From assembly GCA_027021365.1 (NCBI GenBank), contig JALUUM010000027.1, positions 124,001 to 188,000 on the forward strand: a DNA stretch of 64,000 nt, given 5' to 3'. Shown one piece after another: positions 8,240 to 15,839 of the stretch. Numbering within the stretch: the first letter of the stretch is position 1; the number at the start of each line of letters is the position of its first letter. The notes beneath the pieces were generated by a model that saw only the letters and a list, made by a program, of their open reading frames with translations, made no database searches and had not been told where the DNA came from. The translations under genes and the position numbers were made by a program. The stretch is from Spirochaetales bacterium (GTDB lineage Bacteria > Spirochaetota > Spirochaetia > SZUA-6).

Positions 8240-9591
8240 TTTTTTTCAGCACACGGAACAGGAAAGAGAGAAGAGATTTTAGGGAAGCGATCTTTATGGG
8301 TCTCGCTCCGGACGGAGGCCTCTACCATCCTGCCTCAAAACCTAATATGAGCGAATTATTTTTCTCCCTCAAAGAAGAATTCAGGAAGACTTCCGGAGAT
8401 ACTTTGGATAAGAGAACGGTTAGTGATATGGAGCTCTTTCGGAGAATTGCAAGGGAGGTTTCATACAGAATACTTGGCCCGGAGATAGATAACCCCACGG
8501 TAGAGAGAATCGTGAAGAAGTCCTTCGACTTCACCCCTGTTCATAGAAGGCTCGATGAGAGGCTCTCACTTCTCGAACTCTTTCACGGACCGACATGTGC
8601 ATTCAAGGATTTCGGAGCTTCATTTCTCGCAAATGCCATGGAGGAGTTACTTGAATCCCGGAACGAGAGCGCAGTTATACTCGTTGCCACATCCGGAGAT
8701 ACGGGTGGTGCCGTTGCAAGAGCCTTCCTGGGGAAAAAGAGAATAGATGTGGTTATCCTGTATCCTTCCGGGCGCGTGAGCTATCTGCAGGAAAAGCAGC
8801 TTACGACCCTCGGTCAAAACATTACGGCACTTGAGATAAAAGGTTCCTTCGATGACTGTCAACGTCTCGTGAAGGAGGCTTTCCTGGATGATAGTTTGAA
8901 TGCCTCATTGAACCTTACCTCAGCCAATTCTATCAACCTGGGAAGGTTGATCCCCCAGTCATTCTACTACATATACTCCTATATCAGTGATACTCATTCC
9001 AATGAAGGGGTCACCTTTACTGTGCCCAGCGGGAACTTTGGCAACCTTACTGCCGGTGTTCTGGCCTGGGAATGGGGGTTGCCGGTTGAAAAGTTTATAG
9101 CTGCCACCAATGTGAATGATGTGGTACCTCAGTACCTGGAAGAGGGTTTGTTCAAACCTCGACCTTCGGTAGAGACACTGTCCAATGCGATGGATGTCGG
9201 TAATCCGAGCAATTTCGAGAGGCTAAGGGTTATTTTCGATGATAATGTGGATAAAATGCGAGTGATGCTCCATGGTGAGAGGGTGACGGATGAGGAAACA
9301 CTGGAAGGTATGAAAGAATTTTACAAAAACTACGGGATACTGATAGACCCTCACACCGCTGTTGGATATGTAGCTTCCAATCGCATTCTGAAACTGGGAA
9401 AGGTCAGGGATATTGTTATTTTATCCACTGCACATCCGGGCAAATTCGGAGAGACCGTCGAGGAAGCAACAGGTATCAGACCTGAGCTTCCAGAGAACCT
9501 GGGAAGTCTTATGGAGAGGGAAAAGAAGAGTATTCCGATGGAACCTCACCTTAAGGATCTCCGGGACTTTTTACTAAAGCATTTCAGGTGA
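8236..9591 (+). CDS. thrC: threonine synthase
   Basis: A PLP enzyme that turns O-phosphohomoserine into threonine. The PLP lysine is K124 in HGPTCAFKDFGASF. ATSGDTGGAVA and VPSGNFGNL are the phosphate-binding motifs of the fold type II family. The 451 residues and the N-terminal FFSTRN.....DGGLY segment match the longer threonine synthase class. ATG overlaps the thrB stop by 4 bases. Completes an aspartate kinase-thrB-thrC unit. Confidence 0.95.
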   Translation: MIFFSTRNRKERRDFREAIFMGLAPDGGLYHPASKPNMSELFFSLKEEFRKTSGDTLDKRTVSDMELFRRIAREVSYRILGPEIDNPTVERIVKKSFDFTPVHRRLDERLSLLELFHGPTCAFKDFGASFLANAMEELLESRNESAVILVATSGDTGGAVARAFLGKKRIDVVILYPSGRVSYLQEKQLTTLGQNITALEIKGSFDDCQRLVKEAFLDDSLNASLNLTSANSINLGRLIPQSFYYIYSYISDTHSNEGVTFTVPSGNFGNLTAGVLAWEWGLPVEKFIAATNVNDVVPQYLEEGLFKPRPSVETLSNAMDVGNPSNFERLRVIFDDNVDKMRVMLHGERVTDEETLEGMKEFYKNYGILIDPHTAVGYVASNRILKLGKVRDIVILSTAHPGKFGETVEEATGIRPELPENLGSLMEREKKSIPMEPHLKDLRDFLLKHFR

Positions 9592-9643
9592 TTTCCGATT
9601 CTTTCAGTGTAGAAACAATGTAGAGAGACACGGAGGTCATAAA

Positions 9644-9982
9644 TTGAAAAGGATTTCGCTTGTACTTATCTTCATCCTCATACTTGTAATTTCAAGCTTT
9701 GCAGAGCAGGGGATAATCTTTCTGGAAAGAGATGGCAGTGAGAGTCTCTTCACCGAGGAAGCAAAGAATCTCGTAAGGCCAAATACGGAGTTGGTAGTGT
9801 ATATTCACTATCCAGGTTCTGCCCCGTTGAGCTACACGGGGAAAGCCATTGCCAATCTTGAAGATGCACTAATAATAAATGTTGGTGAAAGAGTATTCTT
9901 TGTCAGAAAACAGTTCATAGAAAAACTCGTCATACTTGATACTGCAAGTGGAAAAGAGCTAGCCATGACAGGGTTAAGGTGA
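9644..9982 (+). CDS. small exported protein of unknown function
   Basis: A 112-residue protein with a clear signal peptide (KRISLVLIFILILVISSFA, cleavage after about residue 20) and no lipobox. The mature part is mainly beta with charged turns and shows no motif that I recognise. The start is TTG with a good SD (CGGAGGT) 6 bases upstream. It lies 52 bases after thrC and ends 3 bases before a convergent gene. Probably a real periplasmic protein; function unknown. Confidence 0.65.
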   Translation: MKRISLVLIFILILVISSFAEQGIIFLERDGSESLFTEEAKNLVRPNTELVVYIHYPGSAPLSYTGKAIANLEDALIINVGERVFFVRKQFIEKLVILDTASGKELAMTGLR

Positions 9983-9985
9983 TTT

Positions 9986-11077
9986 TCATAGGGGCCTGTG
10001 CAATTTTACAGATTTGAGGGATTTAAAGGGATTTTTCCTTTCTCTCAGATAGTTCTTGTAAATTCGACATGCCTCATAGTAGTTATCAAGTTCATTGTAT
10101 GAAGAGGATATGTCAGCTCGGTACACTTCGAGAAGCATGGGAAAGAGTTCTGATTCCATTATCTTTTCCCTCCTGTAGGGAGGCATCTTTATCATTGCAT
10201 GGGGAAACATGTGATGTTTGATAAGGAATAAAACATTTTCGATGGTCTCTTCGGGAAACTTGAGCCGGCGAAGGAATTTACGGGCAATTCTGGTGCCAAC
10301 TATTGAATGGTTGTAGAAGGGTTTGTCTCCGTAAGATACCGAATATGCCTTCCCGATATCGTGAAGAAGAAGAGCCAGGGAAAGTTCTATGTTCTGTTTT
10401 TTCCTGAATTTCAGAGCTTCAAGGGTGTGTTCCCATACATTACCCTCGGGATGGTAGTCCTTGGAATGTGAAGTCTCTGTCATTATGAATATCTCGGGCC
10501 AGAATTCTTCTATAAATCCCGATTTGAGCAGCAGGGAAAAACCCTTATTGGGATATTTCCCGGAAAGAACACCGATGAGTAACTCTCTTTGACAATCCTC
10601 CGGTGGCTTGTCCCTACCGTCTACTCTCAGTGTCATATTTCCATTGGTAGAATAGTGGAATTTGGAAACCAGTTTTGCAGCTTCAAAGAGGATGACCCAG
10701 TTTGGATAATCCATATTCTCAGGTACCAGTACATCTTCCCTCAAATTGTGGTATATTCCCATCGGATCAAGGAAAACCTCCCTCTGTGGTTCGTAAAGAA
10801 GCTCCAACACGGTAAATGGTTCGGTTCTGAGCTTTCTACCGGAATCGAGACATTTGAATATGTATCGATTATCTCTAAAGACCAAAACGGCATCGGAGAG
10901 GGGATACCCGGGGTACTGTATTTCTTCGAATTCCCTTGCAAGTTCAAAGAGGCTTGCATCTGTGTAGATGAATTTATCGTTGTTCTCCCGATAACCAAAA
11001 TATTTTTCCAATGCAGAGTAGCTTCCGAGGTATGTGGGTATGTTATGCTTTGCAAGCTCTCTGATCGGATCTGTCAT
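9986..11077 (-). CDS. HD-domain protein related to CCA-adding enzymes, with degenerate nucleotidyltransferase head
   Basis: A 363-residue protein built like a bacterial tRNA nucleotidyltransferase with an HD domain. The head should carry GGxVRD and DxD motifs, but here the corresponding stretches are TYLGSYSALEKYFG and FIYTDASLFEL. The downstream neck is recognisable: FLDPMGIYHNLREDVL matches the family's DPF/G...L..L.R segment, and ILFEAAKLVSKFHYSTN matches the RAIRFA helix. The HD domain (about 210-330) is intact: EGNVWEHTLEAL, LLHDIGK and IKHHMFP. I infer a phosphohydrolase that has lost nucleotidyl transfer. The family assignment for the head is moderate; the HD call is strong. Confidence 0.72.
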   Translation of the reverse strand: MTDPIRELAKHNIPTYLGSYSALEKYFGYRENNDKFIYTDASLFELAREFEEIQYPGYPLSDAVLVFRDNRYIFKCLDSGRKLRTEPFTVLELLYEPQREVFLDPMGIYHNLREDVLVPENMDYPNWVILFEAAKLVSKFHYSTNGNMTLRVDGRDKPPEDCQRELLIGVLSGKYPNKGFSLLLKSGFIEEFWPEIFIMTETSHSKDYHPEGNVWEHTLEALKFRKKQNIELSLALLLHDIGKAYSVSYGDKPFYNHSIVGTRIARKFLRRLKFPEETIENVLFLIKHHMFPHAMIKMPPYRREKIMESELFPMLLEVYRADISSSYNELDNYYEACRIYKNYLRERKNPFKSLKSVKLHRPL

Positions 11078-11171
11078 CTCGATTTTTCCCGCAGATAAAA
11101 TCTTTACTCGACAATTTATTTATTGTAAATTAAAATTAACAGAGTAAAATCCCAAAGGCAAGGAGTAAGGT

Positions 11172-11384
11172 ATGATTTCGGTAATTTGTGATTCATGTAA
11201 GAAACCTATCCCCAATGCTCAGAGAGAAAGAAACTATTTCACTATTCTAGATAAGAATCTCTGTGTTCCCTGCAATGACAAGATACATGAAAAGGTCAGG
11301 GAAGAAATGTCAAAAAAGCCCCGATATATCTTCAAGGAGTACAAGAAGATCCTTGCCCAGACTGTGCACAAAATGTGTAGCTGA
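11172..11384 (+). CDS. small CxxC/CxxC zinc-finger-like protein
   Basis: A 70-residue protein with CDSCKKP (residues 6-12) and CVPCNDK, a four-cysteine pattern typical of a small zinc ribbon, followed by a basic helical tail. The SD AAGGAG lies 9 bases before ATG. Its stop is 10 bases from the convergent serS stop. No known name; nucleic acid or protein binding is only a guess. Confidence 0.7.
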   Translation: MISVICDSCKKPIPNAQRERNYFTILDKNLCVPCNDKIHEKVREEMSKKPRYIFKEYKKILAQTVHKMCS

Positions 11385-11394
11385 AGGGCTGGAA

Positions 11395-12675
11395 TTAGCT
11401 CCTGGAATGACCAATCTCTGAAAATCCCGTGTAGGGAATCAATGCCTCTGGTATTCCGACAGAGCCATCTTCTCTCTGATAATTTTCAAGAAGTGCCAAA
11501 AGAGCTCGTGAAACTGCAATTGCCGTTCCGTTTAGCATGTGAACGAAACGGCGCTTTCCATTTTCCTTGAATCGCACTCCGAGTCGTCTTGCCTGGTAGT
11601 CCGTACAGTTGGATGCGCTGGTGACTTCACCCCAGTCACCGTTTTCACCTCTTCCCGGCATCCAGGCCTCTATGTCGAATTTTCTATATGCAGGCCCGCC
11701 GAGTTCCCCGGTGCATGTATCCACTATCCGGTATGCGATGCCAAGACCCTGAAATACCTTTTCCTCTATGTCCAGAAGATATTTATGCATCTCGTCCGAC
11801 TTCGAGGGATGACAGTAGATGAACATCTCTACCTTTGTGAATTGATGGACCCTGTAGAGACCTTTGGAAAACTGTCCTGCAGCCCCTGCTTCCCTCCTGA
11901 AGCAGTGTGAGAGCCCCGCCATTTTTATTGGTAAAGTTGAGGGATCCAGAATCTCTTTCGAGTAGTAGCCACCAAGAGTGATTTCTGCCGTACCGACGAG
12001 GCATGTGTCAGTACCCTCGATACGATATATATTGCTCTCCTCACCACGCGGATTAAATCCTATGCCCTGTGCAATTTCATCTTTGGCTATATCCGGGGTT
12101 ATTGTGACGGTGAAACCTTCCCCGGAAAGTATATCCAGTGCATATCGAACCAGTGCGAGTTCTAATATTACCGCTTCATTCTTGAGGTAGTAGAATTTCT
12201 GACCTGAAACCTTGGTAGCGGTATCGAAATCCACGAGGTCCAGTTCTTTTCCGATTTGTACGTGATCCTTTGGTTTGAAAGAAAAGCTGGGAATTTCACC
12301 CCATCTTTTTATCTCCACATTGTCCCCTTCTCCCTCGCCAACAGGAGCTTCGGGATGTGTCATGTTGGGAATTTTAAGGGCTTCCTCATAGAGCTTCCTC
12401 TCTATTTCAAAGAGAACCTCCTCCTCTGTTGCAATCGACTCTTTGAGTCTTTTGCCCTCTTCCACGAGCAACTTCCGTTCTTTATCGGGAAGTTTTACCT
12501 TCATTTTGGAGGCATTCTCATTACGTTTCTTCCTGAGTTCTTCTATCCTATGGAGGTGATCGTTTCTCTCGTCATAGAGCCTTACAACAAGCAGTGGATC
12601 TGCTTTCACCTTTCTGCGTTTGACGTTTTCTACTACACTTTCTAGGTTTTCTTTGATATATCTGTAATCAAGCAT
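11395..12675 (-). CDS. serS: seryl-tRNA synthetase
   Basis: A class II synthetase that charges tRNA-Ser (and tRNA-Sec where present). The N-terminal coiled-coil arm covers about 1-110, and the catalytic domain follows. Class II motif 2 is seen in HCFRREAGAAGQFSKGLYRVHQF, and motif 3 in NGTAIAVSRALLALLENYQ. At 426 residues it is standard length. It lies 25 bases downstream of proC on the same strand, so the two are probably co-transcribed from the promoter at 13541-13569. Confidence 0.97.
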   Translation of the reverse strand: MLDYRYIKENLESVVENVKRRKVKADPLLVVRLYDERNDHLHRIEELRKKRNENASKMKVKLPDKERKLLVEEGKRLKESIATEEEVLFEIERKLYEEALKIPNMTHPEAPVGEGEGDNVEIKRWGEIPSFSFKPKDHVQIGKELDLVDFDTATKVSGQKFYYLKNEAVILELALVRYALDILSGEGFTVTITPDIAKDEIAQGIGFNPRGEESNIYRIEGTDTCLVGTAEITLGGYYSKEILDPSTLPIKMAGLSHCFRREAGAAGQFSKGLYRVHQFTKVEMFIYCHPSKSDEMHKYLLDIEEKVFQGLGIAYRIVDTCTGELGGPAYRKFDIEAWMPGRGENGDWGEVTSASNCTDYQARRLGVRFKENGKRRFVHMLNGTAIAVSRALLALLENYQREDGSVGIPEALIPYTGFSEIGHSRS

Positions 12676-12700
12676 GTGATAGATAATAGCGATTCATCTT

Positions 12701-13507
12701 TCAAGCTTCAAGCTCTTTTGCTCTGTTAGCCGCTGATTTTATCGCCTCCATAACGGCACTGTTGAATTTACCCATTTCCAGGGCTTCTATTCCGGCTATG
12801 GTTGTTCCCGCAGGGGAGGTTACCTCCGAAATGATCTCTGCCGGATGTTTATTGCTCTCTTTGAGAAGTGCAATTGCTCCTTCCAAAACCTGTATCGTTA
12901 TTTCAAGCGATTGTTTGTACGGTATGCCGGTGGCAACTCCCCCCATGGACATTGCCTCTATGAACTTCAGAGCATAGGCTATGCCGGAGCCGGATATCCC
13001 GGTTATAGCCGGCATGAGCTCTTCAGGTACCCTGATAACCCTTCCCAGTGCCTCTGCAATAAGAATGCTGTTCTTTTTGAACTCCTCGTCTGCTTTTTCA
13101 TCGAAACATATGCCAACCAGGGCCTTTCCGACCTTTGCTGCTATGTTTGGCATCACTCGTGCAACGTTGTTCACGGAGAGTCTCTCCCTGTAGAAAGATG
13201 TCTCTTTGCCGGCGACTATCGATACTATTCCTCCCTGCGTTGTTTTCATTCTTGTATTAGCTTTTTCGATGCTTGTTATCACGCCTTCAACGTCTCTTGG
13301 TTTTACTGCAAGTATCACCATATCACTCGCTGCTACGAGGTGTAAAATGTCCTTGAAAACGGGAAGTCCGTATCTTTCCCGTGCCTTTACAATTCTCTCT
13401 TCATTTTTTTCGGAGAGGCCGATCTCAAAATCGTGTTTTGCTTTGAGAAGACCATTTACCAGCGCCTCTCCCATGTTACCGAAGCCGATAATGCCTACAT
13501 GTTTCAT
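12701..13507 (-). CDS. proC: pyrroline-5-carboxylate reductase
   Basis: Reduces 1-pyrroline-5-carboxylate to proline with NAD(P)H. The N-terminal Rossmann motif GIIGFGNMGEALVNGLL and the C-terminal family signature TSPAGTTIAGIEALE, preceded by GISGSGIAYALKF, are clear. 268 residues, full length. A strong SD (AGGAGG) stands before the ATG. The gene diverges from the phosphoesterase gene at 13590 and leads serS. Confidence 0.96.
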   Translation of the reverse strand: MKHVGIIGFGNMGEALVNGLLKAKHDFEIGLSEKNEERIVKARERYGLPVFKDILHLVAASDMVILAVKPRDVEGVITSIEKANTRMKTTQGGIVSIVAGKETSFYRERLSVNNVARVMPNIAAKVGKALVGICFDEKADEEFKKNSILIAEALGRVIRVPEELMPAITGISGSGIAYALKFIEAMSMGGVATGIPYKQSLEITIQVLEGAIALLKESNKHPAEIISEVTSPAGTTIAGIEALEMGKFNSAVMEAIKSAANRAKELEA

Positions 13508-13540
13508 TATTGATACCTCCTGGACAACCGATGTATACCT

Positions 13541-13569
13541 ATTCTATACTCTTTTGAGGATACAGTTAA
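13541..13569 (-). promoter_or_regulatory. sigma-70-type promoter for proC-serS
   Basis: On the minus strand TTAACT (13569-13564) and TAGAAT (13546-13541) are separated by 17 bases and lie about 35 bases before the proC start. The match is by eye. Confidence 0.55.
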
Positions 13570-13589
13570 GTGAAGGGGAGGTTTTGGAT

Positions 13590-14081
13590 ATGCTGGTAGG
13601 TGTTATGTCAGATAGCCATGACAATCTGGAAAAGGTGAGAAAGGCAGTCGAAATTTTCAAGGAGAGGAGGATAGAGGTCCTTCTTCATGCCGGTGATTTT
13701 TGTTCTCCCTTCGTTTTCATGGAACTCAAGAAATTGCAATCCATCTGCAGGGAAGCATTCGGGGTGTTTGGTAACAACGATGGTGACAAACTACTCCTTG
13801 CTCAGAACAGCTCCGGTTTCTGCAAGCTGCAGAACGGCATCATGAAGCTCGAGCTGGATGGAAAGAGGATAGCAATGATGCATTACCCGGATGTTGCAAG
13901 AGAATTGCACGATAGCGGTATTTTTGATCTCGTAATATATGGGCATGTTCATAAAAAACTTGTGGAGGGGGATAGGAAGAAACTGCTCAATCCGGGTGCC
14001 TGTTCCGGTTACATTGCCGATGAGGCGACTGTTGCCCTGGTGGAACTCCGGGACATGTCGGTTGAGTTCGTGAAACTCTGA
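13590..14081 (+). CDS. YfcE/MJ0936-type metallophosphoesterase
   Basis: A 163-residue calcineurin-like phosphodiesterase. The dinuclear metal motifs are ordered as expected: VMSDSHDN (D-x-H), LLHAGDF (GD), FGVFGNND (GN.D), MMHYPD in place of the usual H-G segment, and VIYGHVHKK (GHxH). The start ATG follows AAGGGGAGG and fits the family N-terminus; an upstream extension would run through the divergent proC gene. The physiological substrate is unknown for most members. Confidence 0.88.
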   Translation: MLVGVMSDSHDNLEKVRKAVEIFKERRIEVLLHAGDFCSPFVFMELKKLQSICREAFGVFGNNDGDKLLLAQNSSGFCKLQNGIMKLELDGKRIAMMHYPDVARELHDSGIFDLVIYGHVHKKLVEGDRKKLLNPGACSGYIADEATVALVELRDMSVEFVKL

Positions 14082-14100
14082 TTCTCTGCTCACCTGATTT

Positions 14101-14520
14101 TTACCTGATTTTCAAGCAGATAGTGCAACCCGAGATGTGAAGGTGTTTCTTTCCGTTCCTTAACCAGATCTTTCCCAAGAGAAAATCTTCTGCTCCCAGT
14201 TCCCCCTTGCATACCGGGCATATTCGCTTGACCATCCCATTATCCGGGTAGCATACGGGACAACCATAGATCTCTACCTTCATTGCCTCGGTTATGCTGG
14301 TACCAAGCCTTTCCCCTTTACTCCCATAAATAACGGAGTGTACCTTCTCTTCTGCTGTTAGCCTCTCCCCGCAGAGGGGACATCGATGGGTGAATCCCTC
14401 CCCTTTGACAGGCCTGTTTGCGTGACTTTTTCCATATCTTCCAATAAAAAAGTTTCCCACCAACAGATAGGTGAGAAACGCGGCAAGAATCAGTATAATT
14501 ATGTACGGTAGAATGCCTAT
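14101..14520 (-). CDS. membrane-anchored zinc-ribbon protein, probably started at AUA
   Basis: The minus-strand reading frame encodes an N-terminal membrane helix (IGILPYIIILILAAFLTYLL), then a basic linker and Cys pairs: CPLCGE, GCPVCYP, ICPVCKGE and GCTIC. That is enough for two zinc ribbons in a 139-residue protein. The helix has no ATG, GTG or TTG before it. An in-frame TAA stops the frame just upstream. AGGAG at 14532-14528 sits exactly 7 bases before an ATA codon at 14520. I take AUA as start, with AUU at 14514 as second choice. A TTG at 14463 would delete most of the membrane segment. The SD overlaps the stop of the 40-residue gene upstream, so re-initiation is likely. Confidence 0.6.
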   Translation of the reverse strand: MGILPYIIILILAAFLTYLLVGNFFIGRYGKSHANRPVKGEGFTHRCPLCGERLTAEEKVHSVIYGSKGERLGTSITEAMKVEIYGCPVCYPDNGMVKRICPVCKGELGAEDFLLGKIWLRNGKKHLHISGCTICLKIR

Positions 14521-14530
14521 TACTTAACTC

Positions 14531-14653
14531 CTATCTCCTGTTCCCCCTTGGGCCTCGCGTAGGTTTCCCTCGAGTTCCATGGATGAATTTTCCCTCCTGC
14601 TTGAGTACCTTTTTTGCGGGTAAACGGATTGCAAGTTTGCTTCCCTTCGGCAT
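14531..14653 (-). CDS. 40-residue very basic protein, possibly bTHX-like
   Basis: A short frame preceded by an excellent SD (AGGAGGG, 7 bases before ATG). The product starts MPKGSKLAIRLPAKKVL and ends GKFIHGTRGKPTRGPRG plus NRR. It has about one third Lys and Arg and no acidic cluster. The tail resembles the GK...GTYGK.RPR core of small ribosomal protein bTHX, but with an extra Gly and a longer N-terminus. A ribosomal role is therefore an inference. Its TAG stop overlaps the SD of the zinc-ribbon gene. A 70-codon frame in another phase covers the same bases but lacks an SD and has a composition unlike a real protein. Confidence 0.5.
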   Translation of the reverse strand: MPKGSKLAIRLPAKKVLKQEGKFIHGTRGKPTRGPRGNRR

Positions 14654-14734
14654 ACTTCTACCCTCCTCATATTCAAATTTAACCCACTTTGTTGCCCTTG
14701 GCAATATTTTCTCAATTCGTATAGACTGTTATCC

Positions 14735-15415
14735 ATGGCGAAGCTCTATATAGTTGCCACACCGATAGGGAATCTCGATGATATCACACTAAGGGCCATT
14801 GAAACACTGAAAGAAGTGGACATCGTGGCATGCGAGGATACCAGACAGACTCTCAAGCTGTTGAACCATTTGGGCGTAAAGAAGAAACTGGTCAGTTATC
14901 ATTCTCAAAATGAGCGGTCATCGGCAGAGAAGATTATCAGGATTCTCGAGGATGGGAAGAATGTAGCCCTTGTTAGTGATGGGGGTACTCCGGGGATCTC
15001 CGATCCGGGCTCTTTGGTTGTGAGACTTGCCAGGGAGGAGGGTTTTGAGGTTACCCCGATTCCCGGAGTATCGGCTGTTACTGCACTAATGAGTGTTTCC
15101 GGATTCCCATCCAACAGGTTCTGTTTCTACGGTTTTCTTTCACCATCCAGGGGCAAGAGAAGGAAGCAACTAAAGAAAATCATGCAGAGTGAATCACCAG
15201 CCCTTCTCTTTGAATCACCTTTCAGGGTTGTTTCTCTTTTAAGGGAGATAGTTGCCATTGAAAGCGAGAGAAAAGTGCTGGTTGGAAGGGAAATTACAAA
15301 GATACATGAGGAATTTTTCTTCGGAACGGCCTCCCTGATATTGACTGAACTTGAAAAGAGAGAGAAAATAAGAGGTGAGTTTTGCATTTTGATCGAGGGG
15401 AGTAAAAAGGTTTAA
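14735..15415 (+). CDS. rsmI: 16S rRNA (cytidine1402-2'-O)-methyltransferase
   Basis: A tetrapyrrole-methylase-fold enzyme that methylates the ribose of C1402 in the decoding centre with SAM. Diagnostic segments are ATPIGNLDDITLRA at the N-terminus, CEDTRQTLKLLNHLG, ALVSDGGTPGISDPGS and FYGFLSPSRGKRRKQL. 226 residues, slightly shorter than the E. coli protein at the C-terminus. flgM follows after 51 bases. Confidence 0.95.
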   Translation: MAKLYIVATPIGNLDDITLRAIETLKEVDIVACEDTRQTLKLLNHLGVKKKLVSYHSQNERSSAEKIIRILEDGKNVALVSDGGTPGISDPGSLVVRLAREEGFEVTPIPGVSAVTALMSVSGFPSNRFCFYGFLSPSRGKRRKQLKKIMQSESPALLFESPFRVVSLLREIVAIESERKVLVGREITKIHEEFFFGTASLILTELEKREKIRGEFCILIEGSKKV

Positions 15416-15466
15416 GTTACCAATATGCGGTGACGATATTGAAAACTGAAAGGAAGGATCGAGAAG

Positions 15467-15751
15467 ATGACGATTGAACGGGTAGGACCATTAGATCATC
15501 TTTCAAAGATACGCAAAAACGAGGGACAGGCAAAGTCCAGAAAGTCTCAGAAGAAGGACTCTGTTCAGCTCTCCGAAGAGGCAAAGGCCAAGGCGGAAAT
15601 CTACAAGGCCGTGGAAGTAGCGAAGAGTGCCTCTTCCGTACGTGCAGATAGGGTCGAAGAGGTAAAGAAAAAACTGGAAGATCCTTCCTACATGAGCAAA
15701 GAGGTAGTAGAAAAGGTGGCAGAAAAGATAATGGAATCTTTCGGAATCTGA
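15467..15751 (+). CDS. flgM: anti-sigma-28 factor FlgM
   Basis: A 94-residue protein with the FlgM pattern: a flexible basic N-terminal half (KNEGQAKSRKSQKK), DSVQLSEEAK, and a C-terminal helical half with RADRVEEVKKKLEDPSYMSKEVVEKVAEKI. FlgM binds the flagellar sigma factor FliA until the hook is complete and is then exported. An SD-like purine run precedes ATG. A strong terminator follows at 15786, so the unit ends here. This is the only flagellar gene in the window. Confidence 0.8.
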   Translation: MTIERVGPLDHLSKIRKNEGQAKSRKSQKKDSVQLSEEAKAKAEIYKAVEVAKSASSVRADRVEEVKKKLEDPSYMSKEVVEKVAEKIMESFGI

Positions 15752-15785
15752 TATTTTCGGAGGATATGATTTGCAATTTGACGGG

Positions 15786-15828
15786 GGAGCGGGAGAAAAG
15801 GAACATTTTCTTCCGCTCCTTTCTGTTT
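15786..15828 (+). terminator. Rho-independent terminator after flgM
   Basis: A 14-bp stem (15786-15799 with 15806-15819, one G-U pair) closes a 6-base loop and is followed by a T-rich run. It lies just before the next gene's ATG at 15840. Confidence 0.8.
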
Positions 15829-15839
15829 GAAGGGAAAAA

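Noticed and set aside
13206..13589. 128-codon N-terminal extension of the phosphoesterase frame
   Set aside because: It runs antisense through proC, and the family N-terminus with a good SD starts at 13590.
14524..14736. 70-codon minus-strand frame before the zinc-ribbon gene
   Set aside because: It has no SD and an unlikely composition; the 40-residue frame in another phase has a strong SD.
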